From NCBI GenBank assembly GCA_028817895.1, contig JAPPOQ010000009.1:145438-209437 (forward strand): DNA of 64,000 nt, in the 5' to 3' direction. The position numbers were made by a program, and so were the translations under genes. Below, in pieces: positions 42,168 to 50,978 of this stretch; within the stretch, counting starts at the first letter, position 1; every line of letters begins with the position of its first letter. The DNA comes from Ahrensia sp. (GTDB lineage: Bacteria > Pseudomonadota > Alphaproteobacteria > Rhizobiales > Rhizobiaceae). The notes under the pieces are model-generated. The model saw only the letters and a list, made by a program, of their open reading frames with translations, did no database searches and was not told where the DNA came from.

Positions 42168-42215
42168 GGATTGGATTGGATTGGATTGGATTGGATTGGA
42201 TTGGATTGGATTGGA
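42168..42215. repeat. (TTGGA)9 perfect pentanucleotide tandem repeat
   Basis: Nine perfect TTGGA units (42171-42215) plus GGA, 48 bases without interruption. It lies between the two candidate starts of the leftward secreted-protein gene. A unit change of 5 shifts a reading frame, and in a 5' leader it alters spacing, so it is a candidate contingency (phase-variable) repeat. Confidence 0.92.
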
Positions 42216-42357
42216 CTTGGGTCATGGATCATGTCTCCGGTCGGTCATGGTGAAGAACCATCGCATTGAAGGCGTTTTTGTCACAGACCTGATGCGGTAT
42301 CTCAATCCGTCGGTTTTACCTGCGAAGGAGGTTTTGACATCCTAATTGGCAGGGCTC

Positions 42358-43158
42358 TCATTCTTGTAAATGATCCTTGTGTTGCGTCATCCAGTAGATG
42401 ACGGCAGCGATCGTAATCAGGAACACAGCGCTGGTGATGGTGGTGCCGAACCCCAGACCCCCATTTGCTACCGGTTGTGACAACAGATCGCCGAAGGACG
42501 CACCGGCAGGCCGAGTGACGATATAAGCGAGCCAGAAGGCGAGGATGCCGTTCATGCCGAACCTTTTCCAGGCGATAAATACGGCGGCAACCACAGCTGT
42601 GTAGAGGATGCCGGCGGTCAGGTAGCCCATACCGGCACCTTCTGCCAGCAAATCACCGGCGGCGGTGCCCAGTGCGAAGGTCAACAGAATGGCCAGCCAA
42701 TAGAAGGCTTCTCGGCGTGTCGTTGTGACGTCATGGATGGAGAGCGTCTTCTCCATCGCATACCAGGTGGCGAAAGTGGCGGCGAGAGCACTTGCAAAAA
42801 CGAAGCTGCAAAGTTCCAGGCTGACACCGGCCTCATCGACGAGATAGTCCGTTATGAGCGTGCCAACAATCGAAACGAAAACCACCGCCAGCCAGTAGAT
42901 CGGCGGAACGTAGCGTTTTTGCCCGAACTGCCAACCTAGCACCATGACAAGGATTGCGGACATCATGATAGTGGTTGCCGGAAGGCCGAAGCCAAGATTC
43001 TGCGCGATAAAGTCTGCGCCCGTTTCCCCAACAGTGACCGCAAGCAGCTTGACCACCCAGAAATCCCAGGTCGGCAGTGGAACGCGGTTGGGTGCGGTTA
43101 CGGTTGAAACCGGAGCTTGTTCCGGTTCGGTGTGGATGTCGTAGAGGACATCGGCCAT
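42358..43158 (-). CDS. COG4705 multi-pass membrane protein (first copy)
   Basis: A 266-residue protein from ATG 43158 with AAAGGATGG upstream. It holds two related halves with GETGADFIAQNLGFG and GTAAGDLLAEGAGMG, plus RPAGASFGDLLSQP, giving repeated [TA]-x-G-D-[FL]-[IL] motifs at about 8 membrane segments. It is about as long as the protein at 48547-49335 and shares its internal repeats; those are paralogues. Known only as membrane-anchored COG4705; manganese-linked roles have been suggested for relatives, which I cannot confirm. A CTTAC-N6-GTAWG site lies 118 bp upstream. Confidence 0.82.
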   Translation of the reverse strand: MADVLYDIHTEPEQAPVSTVTAPNRVPLPTWDFWVVKLLAVTVGETGADFIAQNLGFGLPATTIMMSAILVMVLGWQFGQKRYVPPIYWLAVVFVSIVGTLITDYLVDEAGVSLELCSFVFASALAATFATWYAMEKTLSIHDVTTTRREAFYWLAILLTFALGTAAGDLLAEGAGMGYLTAGILYTAVVAAVFIAWKRFGMNGILAFWLAYIVTRPAGASFGDLLSQPVANGGLGFGTTITSAVFLITIAAVIYWMTQHKDHLQE

Positions 43159-43275
43159 GATGATCCATCCTTTGGCGGTTGTTACAGCTTGCGCTGTTAA
43201 CGACAGGCCGTCGGACTTCGGCGGTCTTCGTATCAACTCTGTAGGGACTGGTACTGTCCGCCACCTCGCCGGATT

Positions 43276-43291
43276 CATACATTTTGGTAAG
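43276..43291. promoter_or_regulatory. response-regulator-like dyad, copy E
   Basis: CATACATTTTGGTAAG; its complement CTTACCAAAATGTATG fits CTTAC-N6-GTAWG. It is 118 bp upstream of the first COG4705 gene. Confidence 0.5.
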
Positions 43292-43313
43292 CTATGCCGG
43301 TTGCCAGCACGAG

Positions 43314-45305
43314 TCAGCGATAGAGCAGTATGAGGCCCGAGCCCGTGTCCTGCCGCTTGAATTCCGGTCTGGCAGCGGTGGGGAGAAAGATTGGCGTTCC
43401 GGCATCAGAATTGGATTCGCTGTCGAGCTCACCATAGCCCCAAATTAGTGGGTCCAACCTCTCCCGCGATAGTCCGCCTAGAAGAATGGGAATGGGCCGC
43501 CCTGACTGATCGAGAGCTCGACCACTTGGCCAGAAGCGCAGGATGTCACGTGATTGATCGAGACCAGTCGGCGTTCGGGTGAGAGTGAGGACAGCAGAAT
43601 TGCCGCGATCATAGCGCGGTGCTGCCGGAAGGGTTAGGAGCGGTGCCTTTGTTGGCAGAGCAAGGGCTGAAAGCCGCTGTAATTCAGTGGCGTCGTCCAC
43701 TCTCCAGCCTGCCGCTGACAGACCAGACTTCAAAATGTCGACCGGTAGAGCGGCCTGAAGGACGAAGGTCTCCGCTGTTTCACCTTCGAAGGTACCACGC
43801 CTCAATGGCAAGTTTTTCCAGCCGCCACTCACCCAGTCCTCTTTTGTGATCAGTGCAACTGGCGCATTGTAGGCGTAGTTGTCGGTCCATTTTGCGAAGT
43901 TTCTGGAGACGTTCAGACCATAGGCGATACCGAAACCAAGAAGGAGAACGGCAGCAAACAACGGAGCGTGAATGGGCAGAGATCTACGGCGCAGAAAATA
44001 GGCAAGCGCAGCCGCGACTGCAAAACCGAAAGCGACACCGGCCAATACGTCGCTGGGCCAATGAGCCGCGAGGTAAACCCGGGAGATGGCGATCGCGACA
44101 ACCGCCGCCACGGCAATCCCATATATTGCCCATCGCCAGACGCCCTTTGCCTCACGGGCGAGTAAAATCGCGACGACGCCGATGATCGTTGCCGAAAGGG
44201 TCGCATGACCACTTGGGAAGCTGAACGATTCCGCACCGGAGTAGAGTTCGTTCGGCCGTGCCCGCTGAATCGTCGCTTTTACTACGGGTACAAAGATGGT
44301 GGCACCGACCATGGCAATGAGCGTCGCCGCCGTAACGGCCCATTGCCGGTGAAACGCCAACCAGCCAACGGAGGTGACGGCGAGCGCTGTGATCACTCTG
44401 GAATCTCCAGCCATTGTGATCAGCGTCATTATGGCTGTACCCGCTGGCGTCCGTAACCCTTGGATAAAGGCGCTGATCGCCTGATCGGCTGCCGCCAGCT
44501 GCGGTTCGAAAAGCAGATTGAGCAAAATAGTTGTAAAGACAATCAGCAGCCCGGCTATGGCGATAGCCCAGGCGAGCGAAGCGGCGAGGCCTTCCTCGTT
44601 ACGAAGAATGGCAAGCGACGCGCGAGATATCCGACCGCTTCTTGTTTCAAGCTTCTCATCAAGCCAACCACGTAACTTCCCAAGTTGCGGGACACCCACC
44701 ACGAGGAAGAGTTTGGTCACAAACCAGACCATCAGGACTGCCACGACCACAAGCGCGGCCAGTGCGACAAACCTCGGGTCGCTGGTCCAGTAGCGGGAAA
44801 GCCCGTTACCGATCCCGATGCCGGGCAGGATATGAGCAGCAGACCACGCGAAGGCAGACACGACATTGATGATGGCAAATGTCGAGACATTCATACCCAT
44901 CATTCCCGCGATGCCGGGGACGATGGATTTCACCGCAGGGATGAAGCGGGCAATGAAGATGCTCTTTGCGCCGTGACGCGCAAAGAAGTTCTGGCCGTGT
45001 CTGATGATGCCATCATGGTGCGAGAACGGCCAGATAACGTAAAGACGCTCCCTATAGTGGTGGCCTATCCAGTAGGAGAGAGCATCACCAACGACCGCGC
45101 CGGCGGTCGCCGAAAGAAAAATCGGCCAGAACGCGAGCGAACCTGCTCCGATCAGCGCTCCTGCGCCCACCAGGACGACGGTGCTCGGTACGACCAGACC
45201 GACCACGAAAAGCGCTTCCGCCATCGAGATGAGGAAGACAACGAAAATCGCGAGGATCGGATGATTGCCAAGATAGACAACCAAAGTTTCAAGCAGCGTC
45301 TGCAT
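43314..45305 (-). CDS. DedA-PAP2 phosphatase-LssY_C fusion protein
   Basis: A 663-residue membrane protein. Residues about 1-200 are a DedA/SNARE-associated domain (LVVPSTVVLVGAGALIG, GDALSYWIGHHYRER, FIARFIPAVKSIVPGIAGM). Residues about 280-460 are a PAP2 phosphatase with KATIQRARPNEL, SFSFPSGHATLSA and SRVYLAAHWPSDVLAG. The last about 190 residues resemble the LssY C-terminal domain. Likely acts on undecaprenyl or phosphatidic phosphates in the membrane, in line with the EptA/DgkA genes of the same module. Confidence 0.9.
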   Translation of the reverse strand: MQTLLETLVVYLGNHPILAIFVVFLISMAEALFVVGLVVPSTVVLVGAGALIGAGSLAFWPIFLSATAGAVVGDALSYWIGHHYRERLYVIWPFSHHDGIIRHGQNFFARHGAKSIFIARFIPAVKSIVPGIAGMMGMNVSTFAIINVVSAFAWSAAHILPGIGIGNGLSRYWTSDPRFVALAALVVVAVLMVWFVTKLFLVVGVPQLGKLRGWLDEKLETRSGRISRASLAILRNEEGLAASLAWAIAIAGLLIVFTTILLNLLFEPQLAAADQAISAFIQGLRTPAGTAIMTLITMAGDSRVITALAVTSVGWLAFHRQWAVTAATLIAMVGATIFVPVVKATIQRARPNELYSGAESFSFPSGHATLSATIIGVVAILLAREAKGVWRWAIYGIAVAAVVAIAISRVYLAAHWPSDVLAGVAFGFAVAAALAYFLRRRSLPIHAPLFAAVLLLGFGIAYGLNVSRNFAKWTDNYAYNAPVALITKEDWVSGGWKNLPLRRGTFEGETAETFVLQAALPVDILKSGLSAAGWRVDDATELQRLSALALPTKAPLLTLPAAPRYDRGNSAVLTLTRTPTGLDQSRDILRFWPSGRALDQSGRPIPILLGGLSRERLDPLIWGYGELDSESNSDAGTPIFLPTAARPEFKRQDTGSGLILLYR

Positions 45306-46681
45306 CAGGCTTGATCGCGGTCTGCAATCGGGAGCGTTAGCGAAACCCGAAGCCCCGGCTCGTTGTCAGCGAGTGACAGAGTTCCACCATGCAGGTCTGA
45401 TATCGCCTTCACCAATGCGAGCCCAAGTCCCGAGCCTGGTGTCGTTCGCGATTTTTCGAGCCGATAGAGCCGACGCAACACCTTGTCGCGTTCTTCGGCA
45501 GGAATACCCGGACCGTTGTCAGCAACTGACAGCAGCACTGCCCGATCCCGCGAAGACAGGCCGATCTCGATCACAGAGCCACCGGGGCAATGCCGCATTG
45601 CATTCTCGACAAGGTTGGCCAGCAAATTGTTCAACAGGTCACGATCTCCTGTGACCAAATATCTCGCTTCCGCAGGCCTCTTCAGGTTGAGACAGAAGCC
45701 TTCGTCTTCAGCGACAGCGGAATAGATTTCGACAATCGATCTGGCAAGGTCCAAAAGATCGACCCCCTGAAACCTCTCCTTCTTCGCACCTCCCTCGATC
45801 TGAGAGATGCTCAACAGGCCCTCGAACGTCGTGTTGATTGTCCGCGCTTCGTTGTTGATCTCCTGAAGGTAGCTCGTCGGATCGTTTCCCTTTTCCAGCA
45901 CGGAAAGAGCTTCTTCGGTTGCTATGAACAATCGGCCAAGCGGCGTCTTTAGATCGTGAGCAATGTCAGCACTGACCTGACGGATGGCTTCCATAAGGCC
46001 TTGCAGGCGGGACAGTGTTTCGTTGATGGATTGGGCGAAATCATCGATGTCGTCCTTTGATGAACTGACCGGCAATCTTGCGTTCCAGTCCCCTTTCGAC
46101 ACGCTTTGAAGGGCCGCACGCAGCCCATCGAACCGGGTTTGAAAGCGTCGCGTCAACAGAATCGTTCCTGCCAAGGCAAGAAGAATGATTGCAACAGCCG
46201 CGGTAAGAAGATTAGCGACGAGGATTTCTCTGACCTCCTCAATATCGCGCATATTGATCCCGACGGCTAATTGCAGACCGTCGATCACATCGACCTTGAT
46301 GCGGAACCAGCTGTCTTCGTCACGTACCCCGTCGATTTCGATGGTGTGGAATCCAGGCGCCAAAGGAAGGATGCCGGGTTGACCAGCCAACAAATCTCCG
46401 TGTTTGGAGATCAGGGCGAATACAAGACTTTCAGAGCCCTTCGATGATGTGGTTATCTCTTCCCCAATTTCGGCGATGAGCGTGTCCTGGCCTTCTTCTT
46501 CATATTCAACCTGAAGTTCCGTAAACTCCTCCAGAACACGCGCATCGAGCCGATCTTCCAGTTCATCCTGAATGGAAAAATAGGTCACCGCGCCCGCGAT
46601 CACGAGAACCGTCAAAAACAGGGTCGTGAACAGGAATCCGACGCGGACAGGGGTATTGCGCCATAGCCTAGCGGGGAGCAT
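45305..46681 (-). CDS. sensor histidine kinase
   Basis: A 458-residue kinase. A first membrane segment (VGFLFTTLFLTVLVIAGAVTYF) and a second near residue 160-180 flank a periplasmic sensor of about 130 residues with an acidic start (LEEFTELQVEYEEEGQDTLI). HAMP follows, then phospho-acceptor VSADIAHDLKTPLGRL, N-box NLLANLVENAMRHCPGG, and G-box NGPGIPAEERDKV with GSGLGLALVKAISDLHGG. The acidic sensor loop recalls PmrB-like sensors of cations. It overlaps the response-regulator gene by 14 bp. Confidence 0.92.
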   Translation of the reverse strand: MLPARLWRNTPVRVGFLFTTLFLTVLVIAGAVTYFSIQDELEDRLDARVLEEFTELQVEYEEEGQDTLIAEIGEEITTSSKGSESLVFALISKHGDLLAGQPGILPLAPGFHTIEIDGVRDEDSWFRIKVDVIDGLQLAVGINMRDIEEVREILVANLLTAAVAIILLALAGTILLTRRFQTRFDGLRAALQSVSKGDWNARLPVSSSKDDIDDFAQSINETLSRLQGLMEAIRQVSADIAHDLKTPLGRLFIATEEALSVLEKGNDPTSYLQEINNEARTINTTFEGLLSISQIEGGAKKERFQGVDLLDLARSIVEIYSAVAEDEGFCLNLKRPAEARYLVTGDRDLLNNLLANLVENAMRHCPGGSVIEIGLSSRDRAVLLSVADNGPGIPAEERDKVLRRLYRLEKSRTTPGSGLGLALVKAISDLHGGTLSLADNEPGLRVSLTLPIADRDQA

Positions 46682-47345
46682 GCAGGCTGTATCCGGAATT
46701 TCTGATCGTGTGGATCAGTTGTGTATCGAAGGGCTTGTCGACCTTTGCCCGCAACCGGCTGATATGCGTTTCGACAACGCTTGTCTGTGGATCGAACCGA
46801 AAATCCCAGACCTTTTCTAAAAGCATTGTGCGCGTGTTGACCCGCCCTGTACTGCGCATCAGCACCTCCAGAAGGGTGAATTCGCGTGGCTGAAGATCGA
46901 TGGATTGGCCGTCGCGCTTAACCGTTCTGCGGACTAAGTCCATTTCCAGATCGGCGACCTTCAGGACGGTTTCTTCTTGCTGGACGGCAGGCCGTCTTGC
47001 CAGTGCATTGAGGCGGGCCAGAAGCTCGGAAAATGCGAAGGGTTTGACGAGATAGTCGTCAGCACCCGCTTCCAACCCATCCACTTTGTCATCGACGCCT
47101 CCCATGGAGGTCAGCATCAGGATCGGCACTGAGTTCTTGGTCGACCGAAGAACTTTTACAAGCGACAGACCATCGAGACCGGGCAACATTCTGTCGACCA
47201 CCATCAGGTCATAGGTCGTTGCCTCAGCATAGGATAGCGCTTCCGTTCCATTCGCAACCTGGTCCGCAACATGACCCGCCTCACGCAGGCCGTTGCCGAT
47301 ATAATCCGCCATTCGGGCATCGTCTTCGACTATCAATACGCGCAT
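46668..47345 (-). CDS. OmpR-family response regulator
   Basis: A 225-residue regulator: receiver MRVLIVEDDARMADYIGNGL, phosphorylation site DLMVVDRMLPGLDG (Asp51), LMLTSMGG, KPFAFSELLARL; winged-helix output domain with LQPREFTLLEVLMRSTGRVNTR and TSVVETHISRLRAKVD. QseB/PmrA-like layout. It probably binds the CTTAC-N6-GTAWR dyads found in this part of the window. A half-site, TTGGTAAG, lies at 47385-47392 in front of it. Confidence 0.92.
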   Translation of the reverse strand: MRVLIVEDDARMADYIGNGLREAGHVADQVANGTEALSYAEATTYDLMVVDRMLPGLDGLSLVKVLRSTKNSVPILMLTSMGGVDDKVDGLEAGADDYLVKPFAFSELLARLNALARRPAVQQEETVLKVADLEMDLVRRTVKRDGQSIDLQPREFTLLEVLMRSTGRVNTRTMLLEKVWDFRFDPQTSVVETHISRLRAKVDKPFDTQLIHTIRNSGYSLHAPR

Positions 47346-47407
47346 GGCGTCAGGACTCTTCGTTTAAAGCTTGAATTATTCTAGTTGGTAAGATGGAAGA
47401 TTGCAGC

Positions 47408-47433
47408 CCCGGCAGGAGAGGGGATGTGCCGGG
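47408..47433 (-). terminator. hairpin between the PepSY and response-regulator genes
   Basis: CCCGGCA (47408-47414) pairs with TGCCGGG (47427-47433) around a 12-nt loop. It may partly terminate the PepSY transcript before the two-component genes. No strong T-run. Confidence 0.4.
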
Positions 47434-47465
47434 ACTGCCGATGAGGAAAACAAGCAGTGAGGGGA

Positions 47466-47864
47466 CTACTTGTCTGCCCCTTCCTCATCGTTTTCGTCGT
47501 GGTCCTGGCTGTCCTCGATCTCGTCGTCATCGTCCATGGAGACTTTGATCACCTTGCCGGTGGTGGCATCGATCTGGACTTCTTGCTCGGTCCCGTCGGC
47601 TTTGATGGTCTCGACCTCGTAGAAGGCAGTTTTGCCGTCCTCGACTTCGATTCCTGCTTCCAGAACTTTTCCACCAGTTTCGGTTTCTGCGATCTTGAGC
47701 GCGTCGGTGAAACTCACCTTGGCATTCATTGCTGCTGCAATTTCCGCTTTTTCGTTGTCGGCATCGCTGGCTGTGTTTGCCGCAATTGCGCCACCAAGAG
47801 CGCCGAGGCCGATTACGCCGGCCAGACCGGTGGAAAGTAGTTTTTTTGAGATTTTCATATCCAT
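47466..47864 (-). CDS. secreted PepSY-domain protein
   Basis: A 132-residue protein from ATG 47864 (GGAG seven bases upstream). Signal KKLLSTGLAGVIGLGALGGAIAA, then a PepSY domain (VSFTDALKIAETETGGKVLEAGIEVEDGK and EVQIDATTGKVIKV) and a very acidic tail (MDDDDEIEDSQDHDENDEEG). PepSY proteins next to PmrAB/QseBC-type systems often modulate the sensor. A response-regulator dyad lies 85 bp upstream. Confidence 0.88.
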   Translation of the reverse strand: MDMKISKKLLSTGLAGVIGLGALGGAIAANTASDADNEKAEIAAAMNAKVSFTDALKIAETETGGKVLEAGIEVEDGKTAFYEVETIKADGTEQEVQIDATTGKVIKVSMDDDDEIEDSQDHDENDEEGADK

Positions 47865-47948
47865 AGTTCTCCGTTCGATGCGAAACACGTTTTGCGTTTC
47901 GTCTGAAGACTATGTGTGGTGCAGTTCTTTCAGTCGCCTGACCGCCAG

Positions 47949-47964
47949 CTTACGGATCGGTATG
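47949..47964. promoter_or_regulatory. response-regulator-like dyad, copy A
   Basis: CTTACGGATCGGTATG. It is identical to copy D at 51940 and lies 85 bp upstream of the PepSY gene start. Confidence 0.6.
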
Positions 47965-47981
47965 GAGTCAGGTTTGTCTGT

Positions 47982-48359
47982 TCAGCGCCACCAAACCCAG
48001 ATGGCCAGAACCATTTGGAACCAGATGAACCCCACTACAACGGCTCCCGTCCATGCCAGACCACGCCTGGTTTGCAGACGATCATCGGCATCGCTTCGCA
48101 AGCGTTGCATCACATGCGACGGAATCAGTTTGATGAAGAGTGCGATACCCAGAGGTAGCAGGATCAGATCGTCCAGATATCCCAGAACAGGAATGAAGTC
48201 CGGGATGAGATCGATCGGACTTAGTGCGTAGGCAACCGTAATGAGGGCCACGAATTTGGCCGATGCCGGAACCTCTGAATTGGAGAATGCCAAATCAAGG
48301 GCCGACAGGTCTCGCAGAAGTTTTTTTGCCCATGCCTTTATGTGTTGACCTGTGCTCAG
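47982..48359 (-). CDS. YkvA/DUF1232 membrane protein, probable CTG start
   Basis: The conserved core AYALSPIDLIPDFIPVLGYLDDLILLPLGIALFIKLIP is clear, followed by a C-terminal membrane segment (AWTGAVVVGFIWFQMVLAIWVW). In frame upstream, residues GQHIKAWAKKLLRDLSALDL match the usual family N-terminus, but no ATG, GTG or TTG precedes them before the stop. A CTG at 48359 with GGAGG six bases upstream would give 125 residues. A TTG at 48293 would give 103 residues and cut into conserved sequence. An ATG at the same ribosome site is out of frame, so a frameshift near the A7 run (48321-48327) is another possibility. Confidence 0.75.
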   Translation of the reverse strand: MSTGQHIKAWAKKLLRDLSALDLAFSNSEVPASAKFVALITVAYALSPIDLIPDFIPVLGYLDDLILLPLGIALFIKLIPSHVMQRLRSDADDRLQTRRGLAWTGAVVVGFIWFQMVLAIWVWWR

Positions 48360-48421
48360 GATCTGCCTCCATTAGCCCAAATGCATTCTCGTCTGTTTGC
48401 TCAACGAATTCTGTCGCCAGT

Positions 48422-48437
48422 CTTACCGATTCGTATG
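48422..48437. promoter_or_regulatory. response-regulator-like dyad, copy B
   Basis: CTTACCGATTCGTATG, between the YkvA gene (63 bp away, leftward) and the second COG4705 gene (110 bp away, rightward). A half-site GGTAAG follows at 48466. Confidence 0.58.
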
Positions 48438-48546
48438 ATGCCAAATCCTCTGCATTGTTTTAGATGGTAAGGCCAGCAGCGCTTCCGATCAGCAGTGATG
48501 TTGCTGCTACGGCCATGGCCGTCCTCCAAAATGAATCGAATTTCCA

Positions 48547-49335
48547 ATGTCTCAAGAAACTCTATCTGCCCATACCGAAAGCGGCGACATTCTCAACAAG
48601 GTTGCACAGGTTACACTGGCCTTCTGGATCATGAAGATTCTCGCCACGACGCTGGGAGAAACCTTCGGCGACTTCATTTCGATGACACTTGGCCTAGGAT
48701 ACTACGCCGGGTTGGCCATCACCTTTACCCTGCTTCTTATTATCCTGGCCGTGCAGATTGGCGGAACACGATTCCATCCAGCCGTTTACTGGGCGGCCAT
48801 CATCGGCACGACGACTGCGGGCACGGAAGTGTCCGACATGATGGATCGGTCGCTCGGCCTTGGTTACGCTCTAGGGTCAACGCTGCTTGCTGCCGGTTTA
48901 GCCGCGACGCTCGCCATCTGGTGGTACCGCGAGCGCGATCTGAGCGTCTATCCAATCCGCAAGCGGGACGAAGAGATCCTGTATTGGATTGCCATCATCT
49001 TCTCCAACAGTTTGGGGACGGCATTCGGGGATTTTCTCACCGACAATTTGGCACTCAGCTATATCCAGGGTGCCCTCGTCACAGCCGCTGTGATCGCGGT
49101 CGTTATGCTGCTGCATTACATGAGGGCCCTGAACGACATATTGTTGTTTTGGATAGCCTTCATTTTCACCCGCCCGTTTGGGGCCACTTTCGGCGACCTT
49201 CTGACGAAACCTCTCGACAAGGGTGGACTCAATATTCCGCGCGAATATGCATCGTTGATCACTCTCGCGCTGCTTGTCGCTATACTTTGGCTGTCGACTC
49301 GTAAGCGGAAGGAAAGCTCGATACCAATTAGATGA
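48547..49335 (+). CDS. COG4705 multi-pass membrane protein (second copy)
   Basis: A 262-residue paralogue of the protein at 42358-43158. Repeated motifs are TLGETFGDFISMTLGLG, SNSLGTAFGDFLTDNLALS and RPFGATFGDLLTKPLDKGG, with about 8 membrane segments. The G-x-x-x-G-D-[FL] motif occurs near three separate helices, suggesting a substrate path lined by Asp. Likely under the dyad at 48422. Function unknown. Confidence 0.82.
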   Translation: MSQETLSAHTESGDILNKVAQVTLAFWIMKILATTLGETFGDFISMTLGLGYYAGLAITFTLLLIILAVQIGGTRFHPAVYWAAIIGTTTAGTEVSDMMDRSLGLGYALGSTLLAAGLAATLAIWWYRERDLSVYPIRKRDEEILYWIAIIFSNSLGTAFGDFLTDNLALSYIQGALVTAAVIAVVMLLHYMRALNDILLFWIAFIFTRPFGATFGDLLTKPLDKGGLNIPREYASLITLALLVAILWLSTRKRKESSIPIR

Positions 49336-49373
49336 CGAGCAAGGGGTGGTAGGGATGGAGTCGGATTGTTTTG

Positions 49374-50348
49374 TTATCGTGTCGATGACGACGGTGTAAT
49401 CAGTTCGTCCTCATCATCTGCCGCTGCGACCGCCGGGGCATCTGTGCTGACGGTGACACTGCGTTTGGCGAATTCGATACCGTTTTCGGCAAAAGCCTGT
49501 TGCAAGCGTCTAAGCATCTCCCTGCGCATGGTAAACTGTTCTCCGGGCACTGCCATGAACTTCAGCCTGACATTCAGTCCGTACAGATCGACGTTGTCGA
49601 TACCCTGGAATTTCAGAGGTTCGATGATGTAAGGCGCAAACTCCGCTTCTTCCAGGAAGGTTGCGGAAACAGCCTTGACGATCTTTTTCACCCTCATGAC
49701 TTCTGTATCAAGCGGCAATTGGAATGTGAGCTTAACAATCACCCAGTCACGGCTGTGGTTGGAAATCGACAAGATCGTTCCGTATGGGATTGTTTGTAAA
49801 GCACCGTGATGATGTCTCACCTTCATCGACCGAAGTGAAATCTGTTCAACCGTACCGCGTTGGGTGCCGATCTCGACATATTCACCTATGCGGAAAGCGT
49901 CATCGATTACATAGAATATGCCCGCGAGAATGTCTATTAGTAGACTTTGAGCACCAAGGCCTACGACCAAGCCGACGACACCGGCACCAGCGAGCATGGG
50001 GCCAATGTCCACACCGAATTCGGCAAGCGCAATGAGTAAAGCCAGTACGACAATGATCGTGAACAAAATGGCGCGAATGAGGGGTATTACGCTGAGTGCG
50101 CGAGGAGAATTATTCTGAGCCGAAGGCCGCCCGGTATTCACCGGACGTTGCGAAATCAGATAACGCCTCAGAGCTTCCGAACACAGCAGTGTCAGGATGC
50201 CGCCTCCAATCAATACGACAAGAACTTTCGTCAGCGAACTTATCGATTGTGTCTGGCTGTCGATGATAATGTCACCGAAATAAACTTCGGCCACGGCCAG
50301 CGCGACCAACGAGATCAATATCGTGATCCAATATCTTGTGTCTTTCAA
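49374..50348 (-). CDS. MscS-family mechanosensitive channel
   Basis: A 324-residue protein with N-terminal membrane segments and the pore helix LAGAGVVGLVVGLGAQSLLIDILAGIFYVIDDAFRIGEYVEIG, then the beta domain (GTVEQISLRSMKVRHHHGALQTIPYG) and a C-terminal mixed domain. It releases osmolytes on hypo-osmotic shock. No feature ties it to metal handling. Confidence 0.92.
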   Translation of the reverse strand: MKDTRYWITILISLVALAVAEVYFGDIIIDSQTQSISSLTKVLVVLIGGGILTLLCSEALRRYLISQRPVNTGRPSAQNNSPRALSVIPLIRAILFTIIVVLALLIALAEFGVDIGPMLAGAGVVGLVVGLGAQSLLIDILAGIFYVIDDAFRIGEYVEIGTQRGTVEQISLRSMKVRHHHGALQTIPYGTILSISNHSRDWVIVKLTFQLPLDTEVMRVKKIVKAVSATFLEEAEFAPYIIEPLKFQGIDNVDLYGLNVRLKFMAVPGEQFTMRREMLRRLQQAFAENGIEFAKRSVTVSTDAPAVAAADDEDELITPSSSTR

Positions 50349-50477
50349 TTCTCTTTTCCTTTGTCTGACGATGCTATCGTTTCCAATCTTGGTCGCCCGA
50401 TCCAGATGCCGGCCCGGCGTGCGATAAGTTCTTCGCGACCTTGCAGCGGCGAGATGGTAACCTGTCGAAACAGCGTA

Positions 50478-50915
50478 TTAGGAAACAGCCAAAACAACGG
50501 CCCCGGCAAAAATCAGACCGACTCCACCCCACGCGGATATCGACAATTGCTCTCCCAGAAATACAGCAGCGAAGACGGCAACCAGAACAACGCTAAGTTT
50601 GTCTACCGGTGCGACTTGCGATGCCTTGCCGATTTTGAGCGCATTGAAATAGCACAGCCAGGACGCGCCTGTTGCAAGACCGGATAGCACCAGAAATAGA
50701 CCCGCTTTTGGAGGAATGACCGAAAGGTTCTCATATTGTCCGGTCCAGGCCAGCAAGCCTGCTAGCGCCACAAGAACGACGGTAGTGCGCAGAAAGGTTG
50801 CGAAATTTGCGTTGACATCGGCAACACCCACTTTGGCGAGGATAGCGGTCAAAGCTGCAAAAAGTGCAGCAAGCAGTGCCCAGAATTGCCAGTGTGTCGG
50901 AAGGTTGGCGAGCAT
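50478..50915 (-). CDS. EamA-family small transporter (5-helix half)
   Basis: A 145-residue protein from ATG 50915 (AAAAGGAT upstream), with five membrane segments and a single EamA domain: FWALLAALFAALTAILAKVGV, FLRTTVVLVALAGLLAW, SWLCYFNALKIGKASQVAPVDKLSVVLVAVFAAVFLGE, WGGVGLIFAGAVVLAV. Half-size EamA proteins act as dimers. Substrate unknown. Confidence 0.85.
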   Translation of the reverse strand: MLANLPTHWQFWALLAALFAALTAILAKVGVADVNANFATFLRTTVVLVALAGLLAWTGQYENLSVIPPKAGLFLVLSGLATGASWLCYFNALKIGKASQVAPVDKLSVVLVAVFAAVFLGEQLSISAWGGVGLIFAGAVVLAVS

Positions 50916-50978
50916 GTTGGTATCCTTTTCCAATCAGCAGAGATGGCTTTTTGTCGGCTGATCGGAAACACCTACTCC

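Noticed and set aside
42168..42215. CRISPR array or replication iterons
   Set aside because: The unit is 5 bases, uninterrupted and without spacers, so it is a microsatellite.
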